NCBI GenBank assembly: GCA_018714665.1
Contig: DVNA01000056.1
Span: 1 to 20,002, forward strand
Direction: 5' to 3'
From: Candidatus Gallibacteroides avistercoris
GTDB taxonomy: Bacteria > Bacteroidota > Bacteroidia > Bacteroidales > CHK158-818
DNA length: 20,002 nucleotides
Shown one piece after another: positions 6,503 through 13,353 of the stretch. The stretch's first letter is position 1; each line of letters begins with the position of its first letter. The notes beneath the pieces were generated by a model. It worked only from the letters and a program-made list of their open reading frames with translations, ran no database searches and had not been told where the DNA came from. The position numbers and the translations under genes are program-made.

Positions 6503-6659
6503 AACGGCGCATTTACTTATAATAGCATTCAAATCCCGGTATTAGCATTGTAAATTCCGGGAACTTTGCGGTATCAAATTACAATGAATATTGAATGTAT
6601 AATTTGATAATCAGAAAGATATAGAATATTATTCGGTTCAAGCGTGGGGAACTGTTTAT
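6503..6659. other. AT-rich intergenic segment with inverted repeats after araC
   Basis: No gene is supported here. A 6-bp inverted repeat TCCCGG/CCGGGA is at 6534-6539 and 6557-6562. A perfect 10-bp inverted repeat TATCAAATTA/TAATTTGATA is at 6572-6581 and 6600-6609 with an 18-nt loop. Either may end transcription from araC or from the RNA on the opposite strand, but neither is followed by a clear T-run. Confidence 0.45.
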
Positions 6660-6831
6660 ATATTATCTGTCTAAGAGGCATCGCCAAACACCTGCGGAAC
6701 AAATAAACAACAGCCCACGCCATTTTGTTTATACCATCTTTACAGAAGTATATACACTTGACATGAGCGCTTTGTTGTATCATGCTTGTTCCGCTTTGAA
6801 AATTGGCGATTTTCTTAGACAAGTATAATAT
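6660..6831 (-). ncRNA. ssrS: 6S-like RNA (long imperfect hairpin)
   Basis: Read on the minus strand, about 172 nt fold into one long hairpin. The arms pair as ATATTA/TAATAT, TGTCTAAGA/TCTTAGACA, TCGCCAA/TTGGCGA, GCGGAACAA/TTGTTCCGC and ACAAC/GTTGT, separated by small internal loops, with an AT-rich bubble and a small apical stem. Size, closing-stem layout and broken-duplex shape match 6S RNA, which mimics an open promoter and binds RNA polymerase holoenzyme. The minus strand is favoured because a perfect promoter (TTTG-N19-TACCTTTG, 6920-6890) points this way. The true ends are unknown; the primary transcript could start near 6883. Identification is by structure and not by a covariance search. 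The overlapping minus-strand ORF has no recognisable domain. Confidence 0.5.
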
Positions 6832-6846
6832 CAAAACGCTTCTATG

Positions 6847-6885
6847 AAAAAAGATTCCAAACACGCAACGCCTTGCGTTGAATCT
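6847..6885 (-). terminator. Hairpin plus U-run between promoter and 6S-like RNA
   Basis: On the minus strand AGATTC (6885-6880) pairs with GAATCT (6857-6852), an inner ACGCA/TGCGT adds to the stem, and six Ts follow. It has the form of an intrinsic terminator. It begins almost at the predicted start site of the 6890-6920 promoter, so it could be an attenuator, a very short RNA, or the end of an unseen transcript from further right. Confidence 0.4.
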
Positions 6886-6889
6886 GCGA

Positions 6890-6920
6890 CAAAGGTAAAA
6901 CATTCTGGCAGAACTACAAA
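6890..6920 (-). promoter_or_regulatory. Bacteroidetes housekeeping promoter facing the 6S-like RNA
   Basis: On the minus strand TTTG (6920-6917), a 19-nt spacer and TACCTTTG (6897-6890) give an exact match to the Bacteroidetes sigma-70-type consensus. Nothing protein-coding is convincing downstream, which supports a non-coding product. Confidence 0.65.
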
Positions 6921-6987
6921 AAAAGTCTGAAATCTTATCCGAGTAATTGGTACGACATCCGGTATCCTGATTTTCTTTTCGTTATAT

Positions 6988-7018
6988 TTTGTCAAAAGAG
7001 AAACGATTCTTACCTTTA
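6988..7018 (+). promoter_or_regulatory. Promoter of the acyltransferase gene
   Basis: TTTG at 6988-6991, a 19-nt spacer, and TACCTTTA at 7011-7018 (one mismatch to TAnnTTTG). The predicted start near 7025 gives a leader of roughly 108 nt, which contains a small TCCGT/ACGGA hairpin (7039-7051) and a short ORF. Confidence 0.55.
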
Positions 7019-7068
7019 CTCTGTATAATAAAAAAGCATCCGTTATACGGACGGAAAGAGTTTTTACT

Positions 7069-7125
7069 ATGAACAACACCATAAGAGAAAAAGCTATCAT
7101 CCCTTTATTATTCACCAACCAATAA
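7069..7125 (+). CDS. Possible 18-codon leader ORF upstream of the acyltransferase
   Basis: The ATG at 7069 opens an 18-codon frame (MNNTIREKAIIPLLFTNQ) whose stop lies 7 nt before the acyltransferase ATG. It lies entirely within the predicted 5' leader, behind a TCCGT-TAT-ACGGA hairpin. No similarity to a known leader peptide is recognised and it could be chance. The tight stop-to-start distance would allow translational coupling. Confidence 0.25.
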   Translation: MNNTIREKAIIPLLFTNQ

Positions 7126-7132
7126 AAGATAA

Positions 7133-8221
7133 ATGAAACGTATTGTTTTTTTAGATTACGTACGCGTGTTCGCCTGCTTTCTGGTGATCGTGGTACACGC
7201 CAGTGAGAATTTTTACGGGGCAGCCGGATCGACCGATATGGCTGGACCGCAGTCCTACCTGGCCAACGAGGCCGACCGGTTGTGGGTGTCTGTCTACGAC
7301 GGTTTTTCCCGTATGGCCGTCCCCCTGTTTATGATTGTCTCCGCCTACCTGCTGGTTCCCCTCAAACCGGGGCAAAGCTCCTGGCAGTTTTACCGGCACC
7401 GATTTACCCGCATCCTGCCTCCGTTCTTTATTTTCATGGTTCTATACAGCACCTTGCCGATGCTGTGGGGACAGATAGACGGAGCGACGTCGTTGAAAGA
7501 CCTGTCGCGGATTCTGTTGAACTTTCCCACACTGGCAGGACACTTTTGGTTCATGTATCCTCTGATCAGCCTCTACCTTTTCATGCCCATCATATCCCCC
7601 TGGCTCGAAAAGGCAACGGCCAAAGAGGAGCGTTTCTTCATCGCCCTGTTCCTCCTCTCTACCTGTATGCCCTACCTGAACCGGTGGTTCGGGGAACTCT
7701 GGGGACAATGTTTCTGGAATGAATACCATATGTTGTGGTACTTCTCCGGTTACCTGGGATATTTGGTGCTGGCTCACTACATCCGGGTACACCTTACCTG
7801 GAACCGCAACAAACGACTGGCTATCGGAGCCGCTCTCATGATAACAGGGGCCATACTGACCATCTACTCTTTCTATGTACAGGCTATCCCCGGGGAAATA
7901 CTCACGACCCCCGTCATAGAAATAGGCTGGGCCTTCTGTACCATCAACTGTGTGATGCTTACCATGGGTACTTTCTTGATGTTCTCCTGCATAAACCGCC
8001 CGAATTCGCCCCGTCTGATCACCGACCTTTCCAAACTGAGCTACGGCATATACCTCATGCACATTTTCTGGCTGGGGTTGTGGGTAAACGTATTCAAGCA
8101 CACGTTAGAACTGCCCACGGTGGCGGCCATACCCTGTATCGCCGTGGTTACGTTTATCTGCTGTTTCATCACCGCCAAAATCATCTCGCTGATTCCCGGC
8201 AGCAAATGGGTTATCGGATAG
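7133..8221 (+). CDS. Acyltransferase family 3 membrane protein
   Basis: This 362-residue polytopic membrane protein belongs to the acyltransferase-3 family (OafA/WecH-like), which transfers acyl groups, usually acetyl, to sugars or other envelope molecules. The family pattern is clear: an N-terminal segment FLDYVRVFACFLVIVVHASE with the conserved histidine near residue 22, SRMAVPLFMIVSAYLL after it, RFTRILPPFFIF, HFWFMYPLISLYLFMPII, and a late LSKLSYGIYLMHIFWLG. About ten hydrophobic segments are visible. It stands alone between its own promoter and a strong terminator at 8236-8266. The acceptor molecule cannot be told. The 7133 ATG fits the motif start of the family. Confidence 0.9.
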   Translation: MKRIVFLDYVRVFACFLVIVVHASENFYGAAGSTDMAGPQSYLANEADRLWVSVYDGFSRMAVPLFMIVSAYLLVPLKPGQSSWQFYRHRFTRILPPFFIFMVLYSTLPMLWGQIDGATSLKDLSRILLNFPTLAGHFWFMYPLISLYLFMPIISPWLEKATAKEERFFIALFLLSTCMPYLNRWFGELWGQCFWNEYHMLWYFSGYLGYLVLAHYIRVHLTWNRNKRLAIGAALMITGAILTIYSFYVQAIPGEILTTPVIEIGWAFCTINCVMLTMGTFLMFSCINRPNSPRLITDLSKLSYGIYLMHIFWLGLWVNVFKHTLELPTVAAIPCIAVVTFICCFITAKIISLIPGSKWVIG

Positions 8222-8235
8222 CTATTATAAACGGG

Positions 8236-8266
8236 CAAGGGGTGTCAATTGTTTTGACACCCCTTG
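8236..8266 (+). terminator. Strong intrinsic terminator after the acyltransferase gene
   Basis: A perfect 13-bp stem, CAAGGGGTGTCAA with TTGACACCCCTTG, encloses a 5-nt loop and is followed by TTCATTTAATTT. It lies 15 nt past the acyltransferase stop and 27 nt before the end of the convergent gene, so it may serve both strands, although the T-tract is on the plus side. Confidence 0.88.
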
Positions 8267-8293
8267 TTCATTTAATTTCTGATAAAAAGCAAT

Positions 8294-8728
8294 TTATTCC
8301 TGTTCCAACTTTTTTTTAGCTTTCCGAACCTCTTCTCGGGTAATCTTTTTTTCTATCACAAAAGAGAGAATCAAACCCAGGCCACCGAACATCAACACAC
8401 ACGCTCCGCAAGTCATATCAACTATATACCTCGGAAAATCCGAGAAAGTGTTTATGATCAATACATGAAAACATATTCCGACAAGCAGACCAAATCCTAC
8501 TCCCAACAACAGGAATCCCCATTTCAGGACACTAAACGAGAACGTCATCTTGTCGCTCACAAAAGAGGGGAATTTCAATTTGCCAATCTGTAAAAGAGAA
8601 GGGTCTATCTTTTCGCCTATTTTCTCAATCAGCAAGATACGTTCTTTTCGCCGTACAAACAACTCAAACAAACCATAAATACCATAGGTTATCATACCTA
8701 CAACCAACGGAATCGTAATAAACTCCAT
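8294..8728 (-). CDS. DUF6249-like integral membrane protein
   Basis: This small membrane protein has 144 residues. An N-terminal hydrophobic helix (residues 4-24) is followed by FELFVRRKERILLIEKIG, a basic stretch that I associate with the DUF6249 family of Bacteroidetes proteins. Two further hydrophobic segments lie near 68-92 and 104-124, with a lysine-rich tail. The function is unknown. It is divergent from the ECF sigma gene, and its upstream region has TGTAACC-N15-CGTCAAA, identical in form to the sigma gene's own promoter. It is therefore probably a target of that sigma factor, and might be part of its signalling or output at the membrane. The family name is from memory; the membrane character is clear. 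Confidence 0.75.
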   Translation of the reverse strand: MEFITIPLVVGMITYGIYGLFELFVRRKERILLIEKIGEKIDPSLLQIGKLKFPSFVSDKMTFSFSVLKWGFLLLGVGFGLLVGICFHVLIINTFSDFPRYIVDMTCGACVLMFGGLGLILSFVIEKKITREEVRKAKKKLEQE

Positions 8729-8770
8729 AACATTTAATGTTTAAAGTGAATAATTTTTATTTTTGTTCTG

Positions 8771-8799
8771 TTTGACGCACAAACACAAAAAAGGTTACA
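8771..8799 (-). promoter_or_regulatory. ECF-type promoter for the DUF6249-like gene
   Basis: On the minus strand TGTAACC (8799-8793), a 15-nt spacer and CGTCAAA (8777-8771). This fits the general ECF rule of an AAC-containing -35 and a CGTC-containing -10. The predicted start leaves a leader of roughly 35 nt before the 8728 ATG. Confidence 0.65.
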
Positions 8800-8843
8800 A
8801 GATTTCCAATAAAAAAAATTTTTCTACTTTTATATTTCCTATC

Positions 8844-8872
8844 TGTAACCTTCTGACGGATTCTGCGTCAAA
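8844..8872 (+). promoter_or_regulatory. ECF-type promoter for the sigma-factor operon
   Basis: TGTAACC at 8844-8850, a 15-nt spacer, CGTCAAA at 8866-8872. It mirrors the divergent promoter at 8799-8771 in both boxes and spacing. The end of the -10 box is only 7 nt from the sigma ATG, implying an almost leaderless transcript. Confidence 0.65.
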
Positions 8873-8879
8873 AGGAGAA

Positions 8880-9434
8880 ATGGAGGCAAGTAACGACTTA
8901 TATGACATAAAGAAAGTATTGGATGGCGACACGGCGGCTTTTGCCGGAATCTTGAAACGATACAGCAGCCGCATCTTTGCCGTTATCGTACGCATAGTCG
9001 GTTGCCGCGAAGAGGCAGAAGAGCTGACACAGGATGTCTTTATGAAAGTATTCTCGTCGTTGCAACGCTACAAAGGCAACTGCGAATTTTCGACCTGGAT
9101 ATACCGCATTGCTTACAATACGGCCATATCGCATACGCGGAAACATCGAAGAGAGATCTCGTACATCGAAGAGAGCCTCTACTCGAACGTCTCGGAAGAG
9201 GAGGTAGAGCAGCTCTTAAACCGGACCGATAACTCAGAACAGATAGAACGGCTCGAACAAGCCATAAACGGTTTGGAGGCCGAAGAAAAAGCTTTATTGA
9301 CACTATTCTATACCGATATGCGTTCCATCAGCGAGATAGCGGAAATCTCCGGATTGACCCCTACCAACGTCAAAACCAAGTTATACCGCATCCGCAAAAA
9401 GTTATACATCATCCTGTCGAGAACGACAGAATAA
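8880..9434 (+). CDS. ECF-type RNA polymerase sigma factor
   Basis: This is a 184-residue sigma-70-family protein with only regions 2 and 4, as in extracytoplasmic-function sigmas. Region 2 spans about 20-92 with EEAEELTQDVFMKVFSSLQRY and STWIYRIAYNTAISHTRKHRR, the -10 recognition and core-binding part. Region 4 spans about 125-180 with EKALLTLFYTDMRSISEIAEISGLTPTNVKTKLYRIRKKL, the -35-binding helix-turn-helix. The ATG at 8880 was chosen over an upstream in-frame one because the promoter lies between them; AAAGGAG precedes it closely. It is followed after 13 nt by a small membrane protein gene, the place where an anti-sigma factor is usually found. Mirror-image ECF promoters on both sides of the intergenic region suggest autoregulation. 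Confidence 0.92.
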   Translation: MEASNDLYDIKKVLDGDTAAFAGILKRYSSRIFAVIVRIVGCREEAEELTQDVFMKVFSSLQRYKGNCEFSTWIYRIAYNTAISHTRKHRREISYIEESLYSNVSEEEVEQLLNRTDNSEQIERLEQAINGLEAEEKALLTLFYTDMRSISEIAEISGLTPTNVKTKLYRIRKKLYIILSRTTE

Positions 9435-9447
9435 GGAGAAATAAAAA

Positions 9448-9846
9448 ATGGAAGAGACAACAGAAATAAAAAAAGATGCTGTTTTAACCCGTCTCATGCA
9501 GCCGGATACAGCCACCCGTTTACCCGAGCAATTCAACGACAAGATGATGGAGCGTATCCAGGCAAGGGTCAAACGCAAAGCCTGCATCATCTCTTTTCTG
9601 CAATACCTCTTTACGACAATTACCTCTCTGGGGCTCATATTCGGAACCGTTTCGCTATTGGCCCATTACTCCTCCTTTAACATTCTCGACGAACTAAGTC
9701 AAATATTTAAGAAAGTCCGTATCGAAGGAGATTTGAGCCTATATCCCCTGATCGGAGGGATTGTCCTGCTGCTGTTGTACCTCGACCACATCCTGCGCCG
9801 CCGGTACGAATCGCGCCAGAAAGAAGATACCTTTCAGAATAACTAA
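9448..9846 (+). CDS. Small two-helix membrane protein, possible anti-sigma partner
   Basis: This 132-residue protein has a soluble N-terminus (1-45, with LPEQFNDKMMERIQARVKRK), two hydrophobic segments (about 47-72 and 97-115), and a basic, charged tail. AAGGAG precedes the ATG by about 11 nt, and the gene starts 13 nt after the sigma gene, so the two are co-transcribed. Position suggests a membrane partner or negative regulator of the sigma factor, but it lacks a recognisable anti-sigma zinc motif (HxxxCxxC) and no family is recognised. The function is inferred from context only. Confidence 0.8.
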   Translation: MEETTEIKKDAVLTRLMQPDTATRLPEQFNDKMMERIQARVKRKACIISFLQYLFTTITSLGLIFGTVSLLAHYSSFNILDELSQIFKKVRIEGDLSLYPLIGGIVLLLLYLDHILRRRYESRQKEDTFQNN

Positions 9847-9926
9847 ACATTTTATCCGTTAAATCATTCTATTTATAGAATACAGGAGGCGGCTCGGCAG
9901 AGCCCAATTTGAAAACTCGGTTCTCA

Positions 9927-9958
9927 TTTGTCTCTGCTCTCGCCTTTCGCTATATTTA
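9927..9958 (+). promoter_or_regulatory. Upstream promoter copy for the hflX operon
   Basis: TTTG at 9927-9930, a 20-nt spacer, TATATTTA at 9951-9958. One mismatch to the -7 consensus, in the final G. Confidence 0.5.
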
Positions 9959-10010
9959 CAGAATATAGGAGGCAGCTCGGCAGAGCCCAATTTGAAAACT
10001 CGGTTTTTCA

Positions 10011-10042
10011 TTTGTCTCTGCTCTCGCCTTTCGCTATATTTG
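10011..10042 (+). promoter_or_regulatory. Downstream promoter copy for the hflX operon
   Basis: TTTG at 10011-10014, a 20-nt spacer, TATATTTG at 10035-10042, an exact TAnnTTTG match. The predicted start near 10049 is about 13 nt before the hflX ATG. Confidence 0.7.
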
Positions 10043-10061
10043 CATCGACTAAATAGAATGT

Positions 10062-11321
10062 ATGAAAGAATTTATCATCAGCAAAGAAGAATCAGAGCGT
10101 ACCGTGCTGGTAGGACTGATTACCCCCGAACAGAATGAGCAAAAAGCCAACGAATATCTGGACGAACTGGCGTTCCTGACCGAAACTGCCGGTGCCGAAG
10201 TGGTGAAACGGTTCACCCAGAAAGTTCCGACCGCCAACTCGGTAACATACGTCGGGAAAGGGAAACTGGCCGAAATAAAAGCATACATGGAACAAGAGGC
10301 TGAAAACGGCCGGGAAATCGGTATCGTCATCTTCGACGACGAACTGTCCGCCAAACAGATACGAAACATCGAAGGCGAACTGAAAGTAAAGATTCTCGAC
10401 CGCACCTCGCTCATCCTCGACATCTTCGCCATGCGGGCCCAGACAGCCAATGCCAAAACGCAAGTGGAGCTGGCCCAATACAAATATATGTTGCCCCGCC
10501 TGCAACGGCTCTGGACCCACCTCGAACGGCAAGGGGGCGGTTCGGGCAGCGGCAAAGGCGGTTCGGTAGGGCTGCGCGGACCCGGTGAAACCCAGTTGGA
10601 AATGGACCGACGTATCATCCTGAACCGGATGTCGTTGCTGAAAGAGCGGTTGGCCGACATCGACAAACAAAAGGCCACGCAACGCCGCAACCGCGGAAAA
10701 ATGGTGCGGGTTGCCCTGGTGGGATATACCAACGTGGGGAAATCGACATTGATGAACCTGCTGTCGAAAAGCGAGGTATTTGCTGAAAACAAACTCTTTG
10801 CCACCCTGGACACCACCGTACGGAAAGTAATCATAGACAACCTGCCGTTCCTGCTCTCCGACACGGTCGGGTTTATCCGCAAACTCCCCACTGACCTGGT
10901 AGATTCGTTCAAATCGACACTCGACGAGGTTCGGGAGGCCGACCTGCTGGTACACGTGGTAGATATATCGCACCCCTCGTTCGAGGAACAGATCGAGGTC
11001 GTTACCCAAACGCTGAACGAAATCTGCGATTCGGCAGAGAAACCTACCATCCTGGTGTTCAACAAGATAGATGCCTTCTCCTACATTCCCAAAGACGAGG
11101 ACGATTTGACGCTCCGTTCGCGCGAGAATATCCCGCTGGATGAGCTGAAACAGACCTGGATGGCCAAAATGGGCGATAACTGCATCTTCATATCGGCCCG
11201 GGAACGGAAAAACATCGAGGAGTTGAAAACCTTGCTATACAACAAAGTAAAAGAGATTCATATCACCCGTTTCCCGTACAACGATTTCCTGTTCCAGAAA
11301 TACGACGAAAATGAATTATAA
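10062..11321 (+). CDS. hflX: GTPase HflX
   Basis: This 419-residue GTPase matches the usual HflX length. HflX binds the large ribosomal subunit and acts in rescue of stalled or stressed ribosomes. The N-terminal HflX domain (about 15-150) includes TYVGKGKLAE and DELSAKQIRNIE. The glycine-rich linker and GLRGPGETQLEMDRR signature lie near 165-190, with a coiled coil to about 215. The G domain shows G1 GYTNVGKST at 221-229, G3 DTVGF at 267-271, G4 NKID at 334-337, and SAR as G5. It is the first gene of an operon with DUF4954, a thioesterase and dprA, driven by two tandem promoters. No abnormal features. Confidence 0.97.
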   Translation: MKEFIISKEESERTVLVGLITPEQNEQKANEYLDELAFLTETAGAEVVKRFTQKVPTANSVTYVGKGKLAEIKAYMEQEAENGREIGIVIFDDELSAKQIRNIEGELKVKILDRTSLILDIFAMRAQTANAKTQVELAQYKYMLPRLQRLWTHLERQGGGSGSGKGGSVGLRGPGETQLEMDRRIILNRMSLLKERLADIDKQKATQRRNRGKMVRVALVGYTNVGKSTLMNLLSKSEVFAENKLFATLDTTVRKVIIDNLPFLLSDTVGFIRKLPTDLVDSFKSTLDEVREADLLVHVVDISHPSFEEQIEVVTQTLNEICDSAEKPTILVFNKIDAFSYIPKDEDDLTLRSRENIPLDELKQTWMAKMGDNCIFISARERKNIEELKTLLYNKVKEIHITRFPYNDFLFQKYDENEL

Positions 11322-11334
11322 ATCTTAACGACAG

Positions 11335-13314
11335 ATGAGACAACTTCGCATTGATGAAATTGAGATATTGGAGAGACAGGCCTGCCGGGCCGATTCCTGG
11401 CAAAACATCACGGTGGCCGACCAATTCAACCCTCATACGATTTACAACGTCAGATTCTCGGGTAAAATAGAACTGGGCCGTTTCGACGAGACGTTTACCT
11501 CGGCAAGCGGCGTACAACAACCTTGTGGACTGCGCAACGTTGCGCTGCATAACTGCCGCATCGGCAACAACGTGCTGATAGAAAACGTAGCCAACTACAT
11601 TGCCAATTACCGCATAGAAGAGCATTGCCGCATACAAAACATACAAACCTTGGAGGTAACCGGACTGAGTCGGTTCGGCAACGGCACGGAGGTTTCGGTA
11701 CTGAACGAAACCGGAGGGCGGGAGGTACCTATTTTCAACGAACTGTCCGCCCAACTGGCCTACATCATCGCCCTGTACCGCCACCGTCCCGCCTTGATTG
11801 CAAGGCTGAAAGAGATGATTACCCGCTATGGAGACAACGTGGCCTCCGAAATGGGGAACGTCGGCTGCCACTCGGTCCTGCTCAACGCCGGTACCATCCG
11901 CAATGTGAACATCGGCGAGTACTGTATGATAGAGGGAGCATCCCGGTTGGAAAACGGCTCTATCAACAGCAACCGGCATGACCCGGTACAGGTAGGATAC
12001 AACGTTATCGCCCAAGATTTCATCTTCTGTTCGGGGGCGGTTGTTACCGACGGGGCAGCATTGATCCGTTGCTTTGTGGGACAGGCATGCCACCTGGGAC
12101 ACCTCTTCTCGGCCCACGACTCGCTGTTTTTCAGCAACTGTCAGGGCGAAAACGGCGAGGCCTGCGCCATCTTCGCCGGGCCCTATACGGTATCCATGCA
12201 CAAATCGAGTTTGTTGATTGCCGGGATGTTTTCGTTCCTGAACGCCGGTAGCGGATCCAACCAGAGCAACCACATGTACAAGCTCGGTCCCATACATCAG
12301 GGTATTGTCGAAAGAGGTTCTAAAACCACCAGCGACTCATACGTATTGTGGCCAGCCAAAATCGGGGCATTCTCCCTCATCATGGGACGCCACGTACGGC
12401 ACTCCGACACCTCGAACCTCCCCTTCTCCTACCTCATCGAAAAGGGAGACAACTCGTTCATCGTACCGGGTATCAACTTGAAAAGCGTGGGTACCATCCG
12501 CGACGCCCAGAAGTGGCCCAAACGCGACAAACGGAAAGACCCCAACCGGCTCGACTGCATCAACTTCAACCTGCTCAGCCCCTACTCCATCGCCAAGATG
12601 GAACGCGGGATAGAGGTATTGCACTCACTGCAACAAACCTCCGGCGAGACCTCCGAAATCTACTCCTACCAGAGTGCCTGCATCAAAAACAGTTCGCTCA
12701 AACGGGGAATCCTGTTATATACAAAAGCCATCCAGAAATTTTTGGGCAATTCGGTCATCAAACGGTTGGAAAATGGCCGCTTCGATTCGGACGAAGCCAT
12801 TCGGGAACGATTGCAACCAACGGCTGTCGCAGGAGAGGGCGAATGGGTGGACCTGGCCGGATTGATCGCCCCCAAAACGGAGATAGACCGCCTGACCCGC
12901 GCCATCGAAAAACAGGAGATCGTTTCGCCTCAGGAGATCAACCGGTTCTTTGCCACCCTGCACAACAGCTATTACGACCAGGAATGGACCTGGGCCGCCA
13001 GACTGCTGGAACGGCAACTGGGGAAAACAATAAACCGGATTTCAGCAAGAGACATTGCCCAAGTAGTTTACGATTGGAAAGAGGCCGTAATATCGTTAGA
13101 TGAACTGTTATACGAGGACGCTAAAAAAGAGTTCTCCATGAGTGCCCAAACGGGGTTCGGAGTGGATGGGAGCGACCGCCAGAAACAGATCGATTTTGAA
13201 TCGGTCAGAGGCGATTTTGAAAACAATCCGTTCGTTGCCGCCGTACGTAAACACATTACCGACAAAACGACATTGGGCGATGAGCTGATAAACCGACTCT
13301 CTCCTTTGCTATAA
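11335..13314 (+). CDS. DUF4954 family protein (left-handed beta-helix type)
   Basis: This 659-residue protein has no signal peptide or membrane segment. Its first two thirds are rich in short repeated strands with isoleucine/valine and glycine/asparagine turns (for example NVALHNCRIGNNVLIENVANYI and HSVLLNAGTIRNVNIGEYCMIEGAS). These are typical of hexapeptide left-handed beta-helices found in acyltransferases and nucleotidyltransferase-linked enzymes. The last third is more helical. I recognise it as the DUF4954 family of Bacteroidetes and spirochaetes; the function is not established, and a sugar-nucleotide or acyl-transfer role is only suggested by the fold. It starts 13 nt after hflX and probably shares its transcript. 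Confidence 0.85.
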   Translation: MRQLRIDEIEILERQACRADSWQNITVADQFNPHTIYNVRFSGKIELGRFDETFTSASGVQQPCGLRNVALHNCRIGNNVLIENVANYIANYRIEEHCRIQNIQTLEVTGLSRFGNGTEVSVLNETGGREVPIFNELSAQLAYIIALYRHRPALIARLKEMITRYGDNVASEMGNVGCHSVLLNAGTIRNVNIGEYCMIEGASRLENGSINSNRHDPVQVGYNVIAQDFIFCSGAVVTDGAALIRCFVGQACHLGHLFSAHDSLFFSNCQGENGEACAIFAGPYTVSMHKSSLLIAGMFSFLNAGSGSNQSNHMYKLGPIHQGIVERGSKTTSDSYVLWPAKIGAFSLIMGRHVRHSDTSNLPFSYLIEKGDNSFIVPGINLKSVGTIRDAQKWPKRDKRKDPNRLDCINFNLLSPYSIAKMERGIEVLHSLQQTSGETSEIYSYQSACIKNSSLKRGILLYTKAIQKFLGNSVIKRLENGRFDSDEAIRERLQPTAVAGEGEWVDLAGLIAPKTEIDRLTRAIEKQEIVSPQEINRFFATLHNSYYDQEWTWAARLLERQLGKTINRISARDIAQVVYDWKEAVISLDELLYEDAKKEFSMSAQTGFGVDGSDRQKQIDFESVRGDFENNPFVAAVRKHITDKTTLGDELINRLSPLL

Positions 13315-13353
13315 ACAGCATATCCGTTTTTACATTTATTCTAAATAGTGCAA

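Larger units (their letters stand above)
9878..10044 (+). repeat. Tandem 83/84-bp promoter module upstream of hflX
   Basis: Two near-identical units lie head to tail (9878-9960 and 9961-10044), differing at a handful of positions and one extra T. Each contains a GCTC-GGCA-GAGC hairpin and, at its end, a TTTG-N20-TATATTT(A/G) promoter. A trace of a further copy (CTATTTATAG) precedes the first. Confidence 0.85.

Noticed and set aside
6574..6903. 109-codon frame on the minus strand
   Set aside because: It covers the long hairpin and its promoter, and the translation is low in complexity with no family match; the RNA reading explains the region better.
6831..7118. 95-codon frame on the minus strand
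   Set aside because: It runs through a promoter and a terminator-like hairpin, has no recognisable domain, and overlaps the opposite-strand acyltransferase promoter and leader.
11263..12297. 344-codon frame on the minus strand
   Set aside because: Antisense shadow of the DUF4954 gene, with no recognisable motif.
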